Shown: positions 20,444-30,932 of the stretch, piece after piece
How the letters are laid out: each line of letters opens with the position of its first letter
How positions within the stretch are numbered: the stretch's first letter is position 1
Assembly (NCBI GenBank): GCA_028345575.1
Contig: JAOMDR010000001.1
Location: forward strand, 62,001-126,000
Direction: 5' to 3'
Origin: Candidatus Nitrosopelagicus sp.
Lineage (GTDB): Archaea > Thermoproteota > Nitrososphaeria > Nitrososphaerales > Nitrosopumilaceae
DNA: 64,000 nt
Program-made: the position numbers and the translations under genes
Notes under the pieces: model-generated
What the model saw: only the letters and a program-made list of their open reading frames with translations
What the model was told of the DNA's origin: nothing
The model's database searches: none

Positions 20444-20934
20444 TTGGATTTCTAATAGGTAGATTCCAACCATTTCATTTAGGCCACTTAGAAGCAATAA
20501 AATTTGCATTAGTACAAGTTGAGCATCTTCATGTTGGAATAGGCAGCTCAAACAAGAGTCATGAAAAAAGAAATCCTTTCACTGCTGATGAAAGAAAAAA
20601 GATGATTTTATCATCTATAGATAGTGAATTACAAAAAAAATTGTCATTACACTATATCCCTGATGTTGATGATCATTCAAAATGGACGCATCTTGTAGAT
20701 GAAATAATCCCTGAGTATGATGTTGTTTTTTCCAATGATGATTTTACTCATGAGCTTTATGGTAAAAGAGGAAAATCAATTATTTCTGTAGAATTAAAAT
20801 CTCGTAGCAATTTATCGGGAACAAATATTCGAAATCTCATCTTAACCGATCAAAACTGGAAACAATTTCTTCCTTCAGGAACAATAGACGTTTTATCAGA
20901 AATTGATCCAAAAAAACGATTGTCAGATCTTTAA
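20440..20934 (+). CDS. nadM: nicotinamide-nucleotide adenylyltransferase
   Basis: IGRFQPFHLGHLEAI; ISVELKSRSNLSGTNIRN. Confidence 0.9.
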   Translation: MIGFLIGRFQPFHLGHLEAIKFALVQVEHLHVGIGSSNKSHEKRNPFTADERKKMILSSIDSELQKKLSLHYIPDVDDHSKWTHLVDEIIPEYDVVFSNDDFTHELYGKRGKSIISVELKSRSNLSGTNIRNLILTDQNWKQFLPSGTIDVLSEIDPKKRLSDL

Positions 20935-20978
20935 TTATAAATAACCTTCAAACATCTCAAGCTTAGGCGATATAGAAT

Positions 20979-22133
20979 TTGGAATATTTAGTAATGTTAC
21001 CCGGACCAACAAATGTACCAGAACGTGTTACACGTGCAATGGTTACTCCATCTATTAATCATAGAAGTGATGATTTCGTTGAACTATACGAAGAATGTGT
21101 TAATAACACAAAAAAAATATTTGAAACAGAAGGTGATGCAGTTTGTCTTTCTGCTTCTGGAACCGGTGCAACTGAATGTTCTGTTGTAAATTTAATTAAA
21201 AAAGATGATAAAGTAATAATTCCAGTTAATGGAGAATTTAGTACTCGTTTAGCACAACAAATTGAATGGGCAGGTGGTCAAACAATTAGAATCGAAACTG
21301 AACCTGGAATAAATGCAACTTATGATCAAGTAAAAGAAGCATTTGATAACAATAAAGATGTTAAAGCATTCTACTGTGTTTGGAATGAGACCTCAACTGG
21401 AACTATGATTAATTATCTTGATAGAATCAAAGACTTGACATCCAGAAATGATTCTTACTATGTACTTGACGGTGTATCAATTGTCGGTGGAGAAGAACTT
21501 CACATGGATAAATGGGGAATTGATATTGCAATGACTGGTGCACAAAAAGCATTTGCATGTCCACCTGGAATATCACCAATTTGTATTAATGGTAGAACCA
21601 GAAAATACATGGAAGCAAACCCACCTAACACAATGTATTTCAATTTACCAAGATACTTCAAATATTATGAAGAGGCAAAACATACGCCATTCACTCCTGC
21701 ATTACCAGTTCTTTATGCATACAGGGAAGCAATGAGAATAATCTTGGAAGAAGGAATGGAAAAAAGAATTCAAAGACATAGAACATGTTCTGACGCACTT
21801 TATTCTGGTCTATCTGCAATAGGACTATCTCCATTTGCAGATGAAAATTCTCGTTCTACAGTTGTAATTGCATTAAATTATCTAGATGGATTAGAAGATA
21901 AAATATTCAGAGATACATTAGCAAAAAAATTCAGAATCCTAGTAGCAGGTGGATTTGGAAATCTAAAAGGTAAAGTTTTCAGAGTTGGTTGTATGGGTGA
22001 AGTTGATCGTTATCATGTTATGAGATGTATATCTGGAATTGCATCAACATTAGCAATGATGGGTTATGATACTGACGCTCAAGCAGGTCTTAAGGTAGCT
22101 GAGGAAAAACTAAAGCCTCTTGATTCCCTTTAG
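20979..22133 (+). CDS. alanine-glyoxylate/serine-pyruvate aminotransferase family
   Basis: LPGPTNVPERV; GAQKAFACPPG. Confidence 0.9.
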   Translation: MEYLVMLPGPTNVPERVTRAMVTPSINHRSDDFVELYEECVNNTKKIFETEGDAVCLSASGTGATECSVVNLIKKDDKVIIPVNGEFSTRLAQQIEWAGGQTIRIETEPGINATYDQVKEAFDNNKDVKAFYCVWNETSTGTMINYLDRIKDLTSRNDSYYVLDGVSIVGGEELHMDKWGIDIAMTGAQKAFACPPGISPICINGRTRKYMEANPPNTMYFNLPRYFKYYEEAKHTPFTPALPVLYAYREAMRIILEEGMEKRIQRHRTCSDALYSGLSAIGLSPFADENSRSTVVIALNYLDGLEDKIFRDTLAKKFRILVAGGFGNLKGKVFRVGCMGEVDRYHVMRCISGIASTLAMMGYDTDAQAGLKVAEEKLKPLDSL

Positions 22134-22164
22134 CTTAATATAAGGAAATTCAAAATCGACAACG

Positions 22165-22920
22165 TTGACATTCAAAAAAGGACAATTAATTTTACTTGAT
22201 TATACTGCTAAGATCAAAGATAGTGGTGAAGTTTTTGAAAGCACAAATGAAGAAGAAGCAAAAAAACACTCCATTCATGATCCTAATCTAAAGTATATGC
22301 CAAAACTTGTTTCTGTTGGAGAAGCATGGGTTCTAAAAGGACTAGATGATGCTTTACCTGAAACAAAAGAAGGTGAAAAAAAGACAATCGAAGTTTCTGC
22401 TGAAAAAGGATTTGGTGCAAGAGACAAAGGTAAGGTTAGAATGATTCCTCTAAGAAAACTTGGAGAAGATCAAGAAAAAGTATCCGTAGGTGATACAGTA
22501 GAAATTGATAACAAAAAAGGAATTATCCGTTTTATCGGTTCAGGTAGAGTTCAAATTGATTACAATCATAGATTTGCAGGAAAAACAATCATCTATGATG
22601 TTAACGTAAAAAAATCTCTTGATACAGACGATGATAAAATATCTGAAATTTTAAAATCAAGATTACCTGTAGAAAATGATCAAATCAATTTCAAAAAAAC
22701 TGGTAATGCAGTAGAAATCACAATTCCTGAAGAAATTTTCAGAGCAGATGGATTAGCAATTATCAAACACTTCACTCAGATGGATTTGTTCAAATTTGTT
22801 CCGTCACTCGGAAAAGTAAATTTTGTAGAGTCATACGAAAATAAAACAACCAAAAAAGAAGACAAACCAGCCAAAAAAGAAGAAAAACCAGCAAAATCTG
22901 CTGAAAAAAAATCTAAGTAA
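22165..22920 (+). CDS. FKBP-type peptidyl-prolyl isomerase (SlyD-like) with Lys/Glu-rich tail
   Basis: GQLILLDYTAKIKDSGEVFEST; DYNHRFAGKTIIYDV. Confidence 0.9.
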   Translation: MTFKKGQLILLDYTAKIKDSGEVFESTNEEEAKKHSIHDPNLKYMPKLVSVGEAWVLKGLDDALPETKEGEKKTIEVSAEKGFGARDKGKVRMIPLRKLGEDQEKVSVGDTVEIDNKKGIIRFIGSGRVQIDYNHRFAGKTIIYDVNVKKSLDTDDDKISEILKSRLPVENDQINFKKTGNAVEITIPEEIFRADGLAIIKHFTQMDLFKFVPSLGKVNFVESYENKTTKKEDKPAKKEEKPAKSAEKKSK

Positions 22921-23979
22921 TTACAAAACGCCTGTACTTCTTGCAAGCTTTAATGCATCTTTTTGAGTCATTTTAACTTCTTTTAGTATTGTATATCTCT
23001 CAGGTCGTAATGATTGTGCGATAACTAATGCCTTAGCTAATATCTTTGGTTTTAATCCAATCTCTTTTGCTGTAGTTGGTGCACCTGAGTTCTTCAAAGT
23101 TTTTATAATTTTTTTCCAGTTTTGTCCTTGTAACTTTGCAATCATTATAGAACCTATGCCACATTTTTCACCATGTAATCCAATTCCAAATTCTAAATGA
23201 TCAATTGCATGTGAAAATAGATGTTCTGCACCTGAACAAGGTCTACTACTTCCTGCAATGCATGATGCAACTCCTGCACTGATTAATGCTTCGACAATTA
23301 TTCTAACATCAATTTTATTTTTTGAAAAATTTTCTGCACTTTCAATTAATATCTCTGCACTCATTGAAGCAAGGTTTGCTGAATATCTTCCATAATATTC
23401 CCCTACCTTATCACGACCTAATTCCCAATCATGAACTGCAGTTACCTTTGCCATCAAATCTCCACATCCACTTGCCAGTAATTTTTTAGGGGCTTTTTTG
23501 ATTATATCTAAATCCACAAACACACCTAGAGGTGCAGTTGCGACCAGTGAATGTGGTTTTTCACCTCTAACTGAAACAAATGGACTTGCAATACCGTCAT
23601 GTGATGCAGAGGTAGGTATACTAACAAATGGTTTTTTCAGATTAAATGCACATAATTTTGCAACATCTACTGAGCGTCCGCCTCCTAAACCTATGATTAT
23701 ATCACTTTTTGTTAATTTGACTTTTTTTTGTATCATGTCAGTTTCTTTTACTTGATTTGATTTTGCTAAATGCCAAACAGCTGAAATTTTTGCATTTTTT
23801 AATGACTTGTCGATCTCTTTTCCAATTATTTTCTTTACATTTTTCCCAGAAATTATTGAAACTTTTTTTGGATTGGAAAGTGATCGTAAAAATTCTCCAA
23901 CTTGTCCTATGTTCTTTTCACCAACAACAATCTGTCTTGGAAGCTCCATTGTATGGGACTTAGCCTTCTTGTTCAACAC
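22921..23979 (-). CDS. egsA: sn-glycerol-1-phosphate dehydrogenase
   Basis: GLGGGRSVDVAKLCA; SIPTSASHDGIASPF; GEKCGIG. Confidence 0.93.
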   Translation of the reverse strand: MLNKKAKSHTMELPRQIVVGEKNIGQVGEFLRSLSNPKKVSIISGKNVKKIIGKEIDKSLKNAKISAVWHLAKSNQVKETDMIQKKVKLTKSDIIIGLGGGRSVDVAKLCAFNLKKPFVSIPTSASHDGIASPFVSVRGEKPHSLVATAPLGVFVDLDIIKKAPKKLLASGCGDLMAKVTAVHDWELGRDKVGEYYGRYSANLASMSAEILIESAENFSKNKIDVRIIVEALISAGVASCIAGSSRPCSGAEHLFSHAIDHLEFGIGLHGEKCGIGSIMIAKLQGQNWKKIIKTLKNSGAPTTAKEIGLKPKILAKALVIAQSLRPERYTILKEVKMTQKDALKLARSTGVL

Positions 23980-24020
23980 TTCGATCCTATGACAAAGTTA
24001 TTTAAAAGGGTCTAATATCA

Positions 24021-24683
24021 TTGATATTATCTCAAAACGAGGTTAATCTTATGTCAAACAATGTTGAAGAAAAAATATTACACGGAACAACCACTGTAGG
24101 TATCAAGGCTACAGACGGTGTAGTCTTATGTGCAGACATGAGAGCAAGTGCAGGATATTTCATTGCAAATAACAATACAATGAAAATTCAAAAAATCGAA
24201 CAACATGTTGGTCTTACTTTAGCAGGTGGTGTAGCAGATGCACAAAACATTGTAGATGTATTACGTTATCATGCAAATTTACATAGAATTCAAAATCAAG
24301 AACCTATTCCAGTTAACTCATTAGCAAGACTAACCTCTTTAATGTTCCATCAAAACAGAGGTTATCCATTCATTGCAGATATTTTAGTAGGTGGTGTTGA
24401 TGCAAAAGGTCCTGCTTTATTTAATATCGACATGTTTGGCTCTGTAGAAAATAAAAATTATGTAACAACTGGTAGTGGTTCTCCAGTTGCATATGGTCTG
24501 TTAGAAGAAGAATACCACAAAGATTTGACACTTGAAGATGCAAAAAATGTTGCATTACGTGCAGTCAAAGCAGCCATAACGCGAAATATTGGAACTGGTG
24601 ATGGAATCAATATAGCATTGGTTGATAAAAATGGATTCCGTCTTTTAACAGAAGAACAAAAGAAAGCAGTACTTCCTCTTTAA
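24021..24683 (+). CDS. psmB: proteasome beta subunit
   Basis: HGTTTVGIKATDGVVLCADMRAS. Confidence 0.95.
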   Translation: MILSQNEVNLMSNNVEEKILHGTTTVGIKATDGVVLCADMRASAGYFIANNNTMKIQKIEQHVGLTLAGGVADAQNIVDVLRYHANLHRIQNQEPIPVNSLARLTSLMFHQNRGYPFIADILVGGVDAKGPALFNIDMFGSVENKNYVTTGSGSPVAYGLLEEEYHKDLTLEDAKNVALRAVKAAITRNIGTGDGINIALVDKNGFRLLTEEQKKAVLPL

Positions 24684-24688
24684 AATAA

Positions 24689-26626
24689 TTGCAAAAAAAA
24701 CAACAGCAGCAAGCAGATCAATCTAGCCAGAATATAATGGCGACCATACTGACAAGTATACCTAAAGATGCAAATGTCACAAAAATTGATTATGAGGGTC
24801 CTCGTATTGCTCTCTATACTGATACGCCGCGCTTTTTGATGGAAAATAATGAAATCATATCTAATCTAGTAAACCAAATCAAAAAACGAATTGTAATAAG
24901 AACTGATGAAAAGATTAGAAAGTCTGAAGAAGAAGCAAGAAAAATTTTAGATTCACTGGTTCCAGATGATGCTGGATTAGAAGCTACATTTTTTGATACT
25001 GCAACAGGTGAAGTTTCAATTGAACTAAAAAGACCGTGGCTTTGTCAAAGAAATGCAGAAGAATTCAATCATACAGAAGTTACTGAACAAACTGGTTGGA
25101 GATTAAGAATAAGAAAATCAACTACTAAACCATCTAACACAATCAAATCAATCAATTATCAATTAAAAATTTCATCTACAGATAGAGCAAAACAACTAAA
25201 ATCTGTTGGAGAAGAAATCTTTAGACCTAGACTTGTACAAAAATCTGAGGTATCATTACTAACATTAGGTGGATTTGGACAGGTCGGACGTTCCTGCATG
25301 CTTTTGACTACTCCAGACAGTAAGGTGCTAATTGATTGTGGCATCAACCCTGGCGCACGAACTCCTTCTGAAGCATTTCCTCGTTTAGATTGGGCAAATA
25401 TTTCATTAGATGAGTTAGATGCTATTGTAATTGGACATGCTCATTTAGATCATACAGGATTTCTCCCTGTATTAACAAAATATGGGTATAAAGGACCAAT
25501 CTATTGTACTGAACCAACCCTTCCTATGATGAATTTAATTCAATTAGATGCAATCAAGGTTGCAGGTGCACAAGGCCGAACGCCAATGTATGCAGAAAGA
25601 GACGTTCATCAAATTATGAGACAAACAATTGGTCTTTCATACGGAACTGTTACAGATATTTCACCTGATATCAAACTTGTACTAGCAAACGCAGGTCATA
25701 TTTTAGGTTCTGCATCATGTCATTTCCATATTGGTAATGGTGATCACAATTTTGTTTACTCTGGTGATATTAAATATGGAAAAAGTATGCTTTTAGAAAG
25801 TGCTGATACAAGATTCCCACGTGTTGAAACATTACTAGTTGAAAGTACATACGGTGCAAAAGAGGACATTCAACCAACAAGAGAAGAAGTTGAAGGGGCA
25901 TTTATCAAATCTGTAAATGAAATTCTAAAAGGCGGCGGTAAAGTTCTAATTCCAATTCCAGCTGTAGGACGTGCACAAGAACTGATGATGGTTATTGACA
26001 AGTATATGAAATCCGGTCAATTAACAGAATCACCTGTTTTCATGGAAGGAATGATTCAAGAAGCAACTGCAATTCATGAAGCACATCCTGAATATCTTGA
26101 GAGATCATTGAAACAGAAAATTCTAGAAACAGATGATAATCCATTTGATTCAGAATATTTCACAAATATTGAGCATGCAGATGGAAGAGATGAACCATTG
26201 AGAGAAGATTCACCATGTATTGTAATTGCTACATCTGGAATGCTTGAAGGTGGTCCAGTTTTAGAATACTTTAGGAACTTTGCACCAAATCCAAAAAATA
26301 AGATTCTCTTTGTTTCTTATCAAGTGAATGGAACTTTAGGACGTAGAGTAATGGATGGTGCAAGACAGGTAACAATTATGGGAAGAGACGGAAAAGTTGA
26401 AGTTGTTTCAATTAACTGTGGTACAGAAAAACTAGAAGGATTCAGTGGCCATAGTGATTATAATCAATTAATGTCATATGTGCAAAGATTGAGACCAAAA
26501 CTTCGTAGAGTTCTTGTTAATCATGGAGAACGAAGAAAATCCCAAAATCTTTCATCAGCAATTAATAGAATGTATAGAGTCACAACTCATTATCCACAAG
26601 TTCAAGAAGCTATAAAATTATTTTAA
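24689..26626 (+). CDS. KH/beta-CASP ribonuclease aCPSF1
   Basis: VIGHAHLDHTGFLP, VESTYG, C-terminal beta-CASP motifs. Confidence 0.95.
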   Translation: MQKKQQQQADQSSQNIMATILTSIPKDANVTKIDYEGPRIALYTDTPRFLMENNEIISNLVNQIKKRIVIRTDEKIRKSEEEARKILDSLVPDDAGLEATFFDTATGEVSIELKRPWLCQRNAEEFNHTEVTEQTGWRLRIRKSTTKPSNTIKSINYQLKISSTDRAKQLKSVGEEIFRPRLVQKSEVSLLTLGGFGQVGRSCMLLTTPDSKVLIDCGINPGARTPSEAFPRLDWANISLDELDAIVIGHAHLDHTGFLPVLTKYGYKGPIYCTEPTLPMMNLIQLDAIKVAGAQGRTPMYAERDVHQIMRQTIGLSYGTVTDISPDIKLVLANAGHILGSASCHFHIGNGDHNFVYSGDIKYGKSMLLESADTRFPRVETLLVESTYGAKEDIQPTREEVEGAFIKSVNEILKGGGKVLIPIPAVGRAQELMMVIDKYMKSGQLTESPVFMEGMIQEATAIHEAHPEYLERSLKQKILETDDNPFDSEYFTNIEHADGRDEPLREDSPCIVIATSGMLEGGPVLEYFRNFAPNPKNKILFVSYQVNGTLGRRVMDGARQVTIMGRDGKVEVVSINCGTEKLEGFSGHSDYNQLMSYVQRLRPKLRRVLVNHGERRKSQNLSSAINRMYRVTTHYPQVQEAIKLF

Positions 26627-26896
26627 ATCATAATCTGGTTTCCAAATTTTTACATTTGGTGGAGTTACAATGATTCTTTCTTCTCCTAATCTTGCAATGT
26701 CTGCTTCTGCATTGCGTGCAATTACGTAAAGTTCTTCAACAACCTTACGTAATTTCTCAACATCTGACTGTGCTAATGGTGTAACTCTTAAAATTAGCAC
26801 CATTCCTTTTTTGATATCTTCTTTTATTGAATGTAAATCACTAGGATCACGTATAGTGATTGCTTTCAAGTACGTTGTGTTTTCTTGTTTCTGCAC
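26618..26896 (-). CDS. SepF-like protein
   Basis: KAITIRDPSDLHSIKEDIKKGMVLILRVTPLAQ...AEADIARLGEERIIVTPPNVKIW. Confidence 0.75.
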   Translation of the reverse strand: MQKQENTTYLKAITIRDPSDLHSIKEDIKKGMVLILRVTPLAQSDVEKLRKVVEELYVIARNAEADIARLGEERIIVTPPNVKIWKPDYDLK

Positions 26897-26952
26897 AGCT
26901 TACTGGCGATCTACACCTTCATAAACTCTTTTGATCTATTTAGCCTCAAAAA

Positions 26953-28020
26953 TTATACGACACACAAGTCTTTTGTAAATTTGTGCAAAAGAACTGAATT
27001 TTTTTGTGTTACAACTAATGAATCTTCAATTCTTACACCAAATTTTTTTGGAATGTAAATGCCCGGTTCTACAGTGATTGCCATATTTTTTTCTAACTTT
27101 GTAGAACTTCGTGGTCCAATTGTTGGTAATTCATGTACATCTAATCCAATACCATGTCCTGTTGAATGTATGAAATATTTTCCATAACCTGATTCATCAA
27201 TAATTTTTCTACATGCATCATCAATTTTTTTACAATCTATTTTCGGTTTGACAGCTTTTAATCCAGCTTTTTGTGATTGTTTAACAATTTCATAAATGTT
27301 TTTTTCTTCATTAGATATTTTTCCTATTGCAAATGTTCTAGTTGCATCTGAAACATAACCTTTGTAACGTAATGTTAAATCAACAACAATTAATTCATTT
27401 TTTTTAAATTTTCTATTAGTTACTTGTGCATGTGGTAATGCACCATTTGGTCCACCTGCAATAATTAACGGATTTAATGTAGAACGATAACCTGTATCAA
27501 ACATTTCATTTTCTACTGCATATGACATTAAAATTGCTTGAAGTTCTGATTCTTTCTGTCCAGCTTTAATTTTTTTCTGACAAATTCCAAACATTTCATC
27601 AATTATTTTAGATGCCTTTTTTAGAATTTTAATTTCTGCATCATCTTTTATCTCTCTTGATTTATTGAATGGTTCAATTGAGCTTTTTATTTTTGGAAAT
27701 GATTTTTTTAATGATTGCATTACAGAATAATTCTGACAATCTGTACAGACTTTACCTTTTACAAATTTCTTTAATGTTAACAAAGAACTCATTCCACGAT
27801 CAGATTGAATTACTTTGCAATCAATTCCTTCTTCTTTTGCTCGTCCAACCTCTAATTCTGGTGCAATGATTGTAGTCTTTCCATTCTTTTCTAAAATCCC
27901 AATTGCTTCTCCCCAAAACCCAGTCATGTAAAATAGATTTTCAGGCTCTAATGCAACTATCATGTCACAACCTGTAATTTCTTTACAGTGTTTCAAAAGT
28001 CGTTTTCTTCTAACTTTCAC
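26953..28020 (-). CDS. M24 family Xaa-Pro peptidase
   Basis: VVDLTLRYKGYVSDATRTF; HSTGHGIGLDVHE; VEPGIYIP. Confidence 0.95.
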   Translation of the reverse strand: MKVRRKRLLKHCKEITGCDMIVALEPENLFYMTGFWGEAIGILEKNGKTTIIAPELEVGRAKEEGIDCKVIQSDRGMSSLLTLKKFVKGKVCTDCQNYSVMQSLKKSFPKIKSSIEPFNKSREIKDDAEIKILKKASKIIDEMFGICQKKIKAGQKESELQAILMSYAVENEMFDTGYRSTLNPLIIAGGPNGALPHAQVTNRKFKKNELIVVDLTLRYKGYVSDATRTFAIGKISNEEKNIYEIVKQSQKAGLKAVKPKIDCKKIDDACRKIIDESGYGKYFIHSTGHGIGLDVHELPTIGPRSSTKLEKNMAITVEPGIYIPKKFGVRIEDSLVVTQKNSVLLHKFTKDLCVV

Positions 28021-28059
28021 AATCTAAATGCATTCTTAATCTGAATTTATGTCTGATGT

Positions 28060-28905
28060 CTATTGATTTTTTGCTCTCAAGACTAAAACTTCCCATGGAA
28101 ATACAATTTTCCCATCTTTTTTTGTATACTCTAATGTTTTATCTTTCACCATTTCTCTAAGATTGGCTTTCTGAAATTTTGTTAAAGAATCAAATTTTTC
28201 TTTTAGAGGTTTTGATAGATGTTTTTTATAATTATTCCAATACTCTGAAAATGTACCTGGACTATATTTGAAAACAAATTTTTTCACAATAATTTTACTA
28301 AATCCTGCTTTTTTAATTGCAGCAGAAAAAGTTTCTTTTGTTCCAAATCTATCCATCTCTGGATATTTTGGCAAGTAATCCGGAATGAACTTCTTTACTG
28401 GTTCTAAAATGCAATCAAAGTATGGAACATTATACTTTCCATGAACAGCAAGTGTTATTGTTCCATTTCTCTTCATCATTTTCTTCATATTTTTTAATAC
28501 TTTTTGTTCATTAGGAAAAAAGAATAATGCGTACTGACATGTAATAGAATCAAATTTTGTATTAAGCTGAACTTTTTCAGCATCTGCTCTAACAAAATGT
28601 AGATTTTTTGAATGACCGGTCCATTTTTTTGCTATTTTAATTGCTGATTCTGATGAATCTATTGCATATATGTGACCTTTACTTCCAACTTTTCTAATTA
28701 GTTTTTTTGTAACAAGCCCTGTACCACATGCAAGATCTAAAACCGTATCATTTTTTTTAATTTTTGACATGTCTAATAATTTCTTTGTAACACCAAATGG
28801 ACCAACTTCATTTTTTGCCCATCTCTTATGATAAAATGGTGCTACCTCATTCCAAACTGAAATAGTTCGTTGTTTGTATTTTGTGCCTTTAGATTCTTTT
28901 TTCAA
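28060..28905 (-). CDS. class I SAM-dependent methyltransferase
   Basis: VLDLACGTGLVTKKL. Confidence 0.9.
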   Translation of the reverse strand: MKKESKGTKYKQRTISVWNEVAPFYHKRWAKNEVGPFGVTKKLLDMSKIKKNDTVLDLACGTGLVTKKLIRKVGSKGHIYAIDSSESAIKIAKKWTGHSKNLHFVRADAEKVQLNTKFDSITCQYALFFFPNEQKVLKNMKKMMKRNGTITLAVHGKYNVPYFDCILEPVKKFIPDYLPKYPEMDRFGTKETFSAAIKKAGFSKIIVKKFVFKYSPGTFSEYWNNYKKHLSKPLKEKFDSLTKFQKANLREMVKDKTLEYTKKDGKIVFPWEVLVLRAKNQ

Positions 28906-30124
28906 TGTTTTTACAAATTATTTTAGAAAGTCTTTCTTTTTTAGTTCTTGGAACACTTGTTGTTCCTTTAGAATCTATAATTACTATTTCATTATAACTC
29001 GAGTCTTTGTTATATTTACGACCAATATCATTTGCAATTATCATATCTGCTTTAGATTCTTTGAGTTTCTTTTTTGCACGATTAACAAGTTCTTTTTTAG
29101 AAATATCAGTTTCAGCTTTGAAGCCAATAAGAAAAATCTCTTTTTGTTTATTCTTTATAATATCAATAATCTTTGGTGCTTTCACAAGTTTTACATTAAG
29201 TTCTTTTTTGTTACTCTTTATCTTACTTGTAGTTCCATTTTTTACTACATAATCTGATGCAGCTGCAGTCATTATTGCAATATCAAATTTTTTCTTTAGG
29301 CATTCTTTGATTGCTTTATTCATTTCCTCTACAGAATTAACTCTGATTACTTTTGCACCTTTTGGTGGTTCACTTGTTCCTGGGCCATACACCAAGGTAA
29401 CTTTTGCTCCTGCTGAAACCAATTCTGAAGCTAATAATGTTCCTGTTTTTCCAGTACTTTGATTTGTTATTACACGAACCGAATCTATTTTTTCTATAGT
29501 TGGACCTGCAGTCATCAAAACTTTCTTTCCACGTAATTTCTCTGAACCTCCAAATTTTTTCAAAACAAATGATAGCATATCTTCTGGTTCTGGTGCTTTT
29601 GCCTTTCCTTCAATCATTTGTGGTGATACAAAATCTATCTTTTTTCTTAGAAAGTCCATATTTTTCTTAACTGCAGCGTTTTCATACATTGAACGATGCA
29701 TTGCAAGACCCATAATAATTGGAATTTTTGAACCAAATGCAACGGTAAGAACTGTTGAAATTGGTGTATCATCAATACCTGTTGCTAATTTTCCTAGGGT
29801 ATTTGCAGTTGAAGGGTATACGATTAGTAAATCAGACCTTTTGTAATCTGCTAATCCAATATGTTCCATATCTCCAGTTAATTTTGTAATTACATTATTT
29901 CCTGTAGCCCATTTCATATAGTCCGGTTTGATTAATTTTGTACTGGCATTTGACATAACACATTTGACATTTGCTCCATGTCGCATTAGTAATCTTGCAA
30001 GTTCAATTGACTTGTATGCAGCAACTGAACCTGCAACACAAAGAACAATATTTTTTCCAGTAAGTTCAGTGCCATTACTTTCTACAATGTCAAGTGACGG
30101 GTGTGGTAATCCTTTCTTAGACAT
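28889..30124 (-). CDS. coaBC: bifunctional phosphopantothenoylcysteine decarboxylase/phosphopantothenate-cysteine ligase
   Basis: VAGSVAAYKSIELAR; TAGPTIEKIDSVRVITNQSTG. Confidence 0.93.
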   Translation of the reverse strand: MSKKGLPHPSLDIVESNGTELTGKNIVLCVAGSVAAYKSIELARLLMRHGANVKCVMSNASTKLIKPDYMKWATGNNVITKLTGDMEHIGLADYKRSDLLIVYPSTANTLGKLATGIDDTPISTVLTVAFGSKIPIIMGLAMHRSMYENAAVKKNMDFLRKKIDFVSPQMIEGKAKAPEPEDMLSFVLKKFGGSEKLRGKKVLMTAGPTIEKIDSVRVITNQSTGKTGTLLASELVSAGAKVTLVYGPGTSEPPKGAKVIRVNSVEEMNKAIKECLKKKFDIAIMTAAASDYVVKNGTTSKIKSNKKELNVKLVKAPKIIDIIKNKQKEIFLIGFKAETDISKKELVNRAKKKLKESKADMIIANDIGRKYNKDSSYNEIVIIDSKGTTSVPRTKKERLSKIICKNIEKRI

Positions 30125-30932
30125 TTTCTTTCTCCAACTTTTCTAACTCGTCTTTTTCCATAGAAAATGTATGTTCTTCTTCAGGAAATTGCTCTTCTTT
30201 TACATCTTTTACGTATGAACTAACTGCATTCCTAATCTCCTCTGATAAATTCAGATATCTCTTAGCAAATTTTGGCTTTATTTTCTCAAACATTCCTAGC
30301 ATATCGTGAATAACTAATACTTGACCGTCACAATCCTTACCTGAACCAATTCCTATAGTTGGAACTGTGACATCTCTTGTAATGATTTTTGTAACATCAC
30401 TTGTAACCATCTCTAAAACAATACTGAATACTCCTGATTGTTCTAAAATTTTGGCATCTTCTATCAATCTAACTGCATCTTCACTTTTTTTTGCTTGAAC
30501 AGAATATTTTTCTGCAGTTTGTGGAAGTAATCCAAGATGTCCCATTACCGGAATACCTGAATCTTTTACCGCTTTGATAATATCTGCAACCTCTTTTCCA
30601 CCTTCTAATTTTACTGCATGTGCTCCTGCTAGTACCAATCTTTTTGAATTAGTTATAGCTGAATCTTCATTTTCATAGGAGTTAATTGGAAGATCTGTAA
30701 CAATTAATGAATTAGTTTTTGCGTTTTTTACAGCAGTTGTAAAACGCACCATATCATCCATTGTCACATCTTTTGTGCTATCGTATCCTAACATCACCAT
30801 TCCCGCACTGTCTCCGACTAGAATTACATCTGCTTTATCACACAGCGTAGTCATAGTTGAGTCATATCCAGTTAATACTGTGATTTTTTCTTTTGACTTC
30901 ATCTGTATTATGTCATTTACAGTCTTAGACAT
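30117..30932 (-). CDS. panB: 3-methyl-2-oxobutanoate hydroxymethyltransferase
   Basis: ILVGDSAGMVMLGYDST; HLGLLPQT; IGIGSGKDCDGQVLV. Confidence 0.93.
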   Translation of the reverse strand: MSKTVNDIIQMKSKEKITVLTGYDSTMTTLCDKADVILVGDSAGMVMLGYDSTKDVTMDDMVRFTTAVKNAKTNSLIVTDLPINSYENEDSAITNSKRLVLAGAHAVKLEGGKEVADIIKAVKDSGIPVMGHLGLLPQTAEKYSVQAKKSEDAVRLIEDAKILEQSGVFSIVLEMVTSDVTKIITRDVTVPTIGIGSGKDCDGQVLVIHDMLGMFEKIKPKFAKRYLNLSEEIRNAVSSYVKDVKEEQFPEEEHTFSMEKDELEKLEKENV

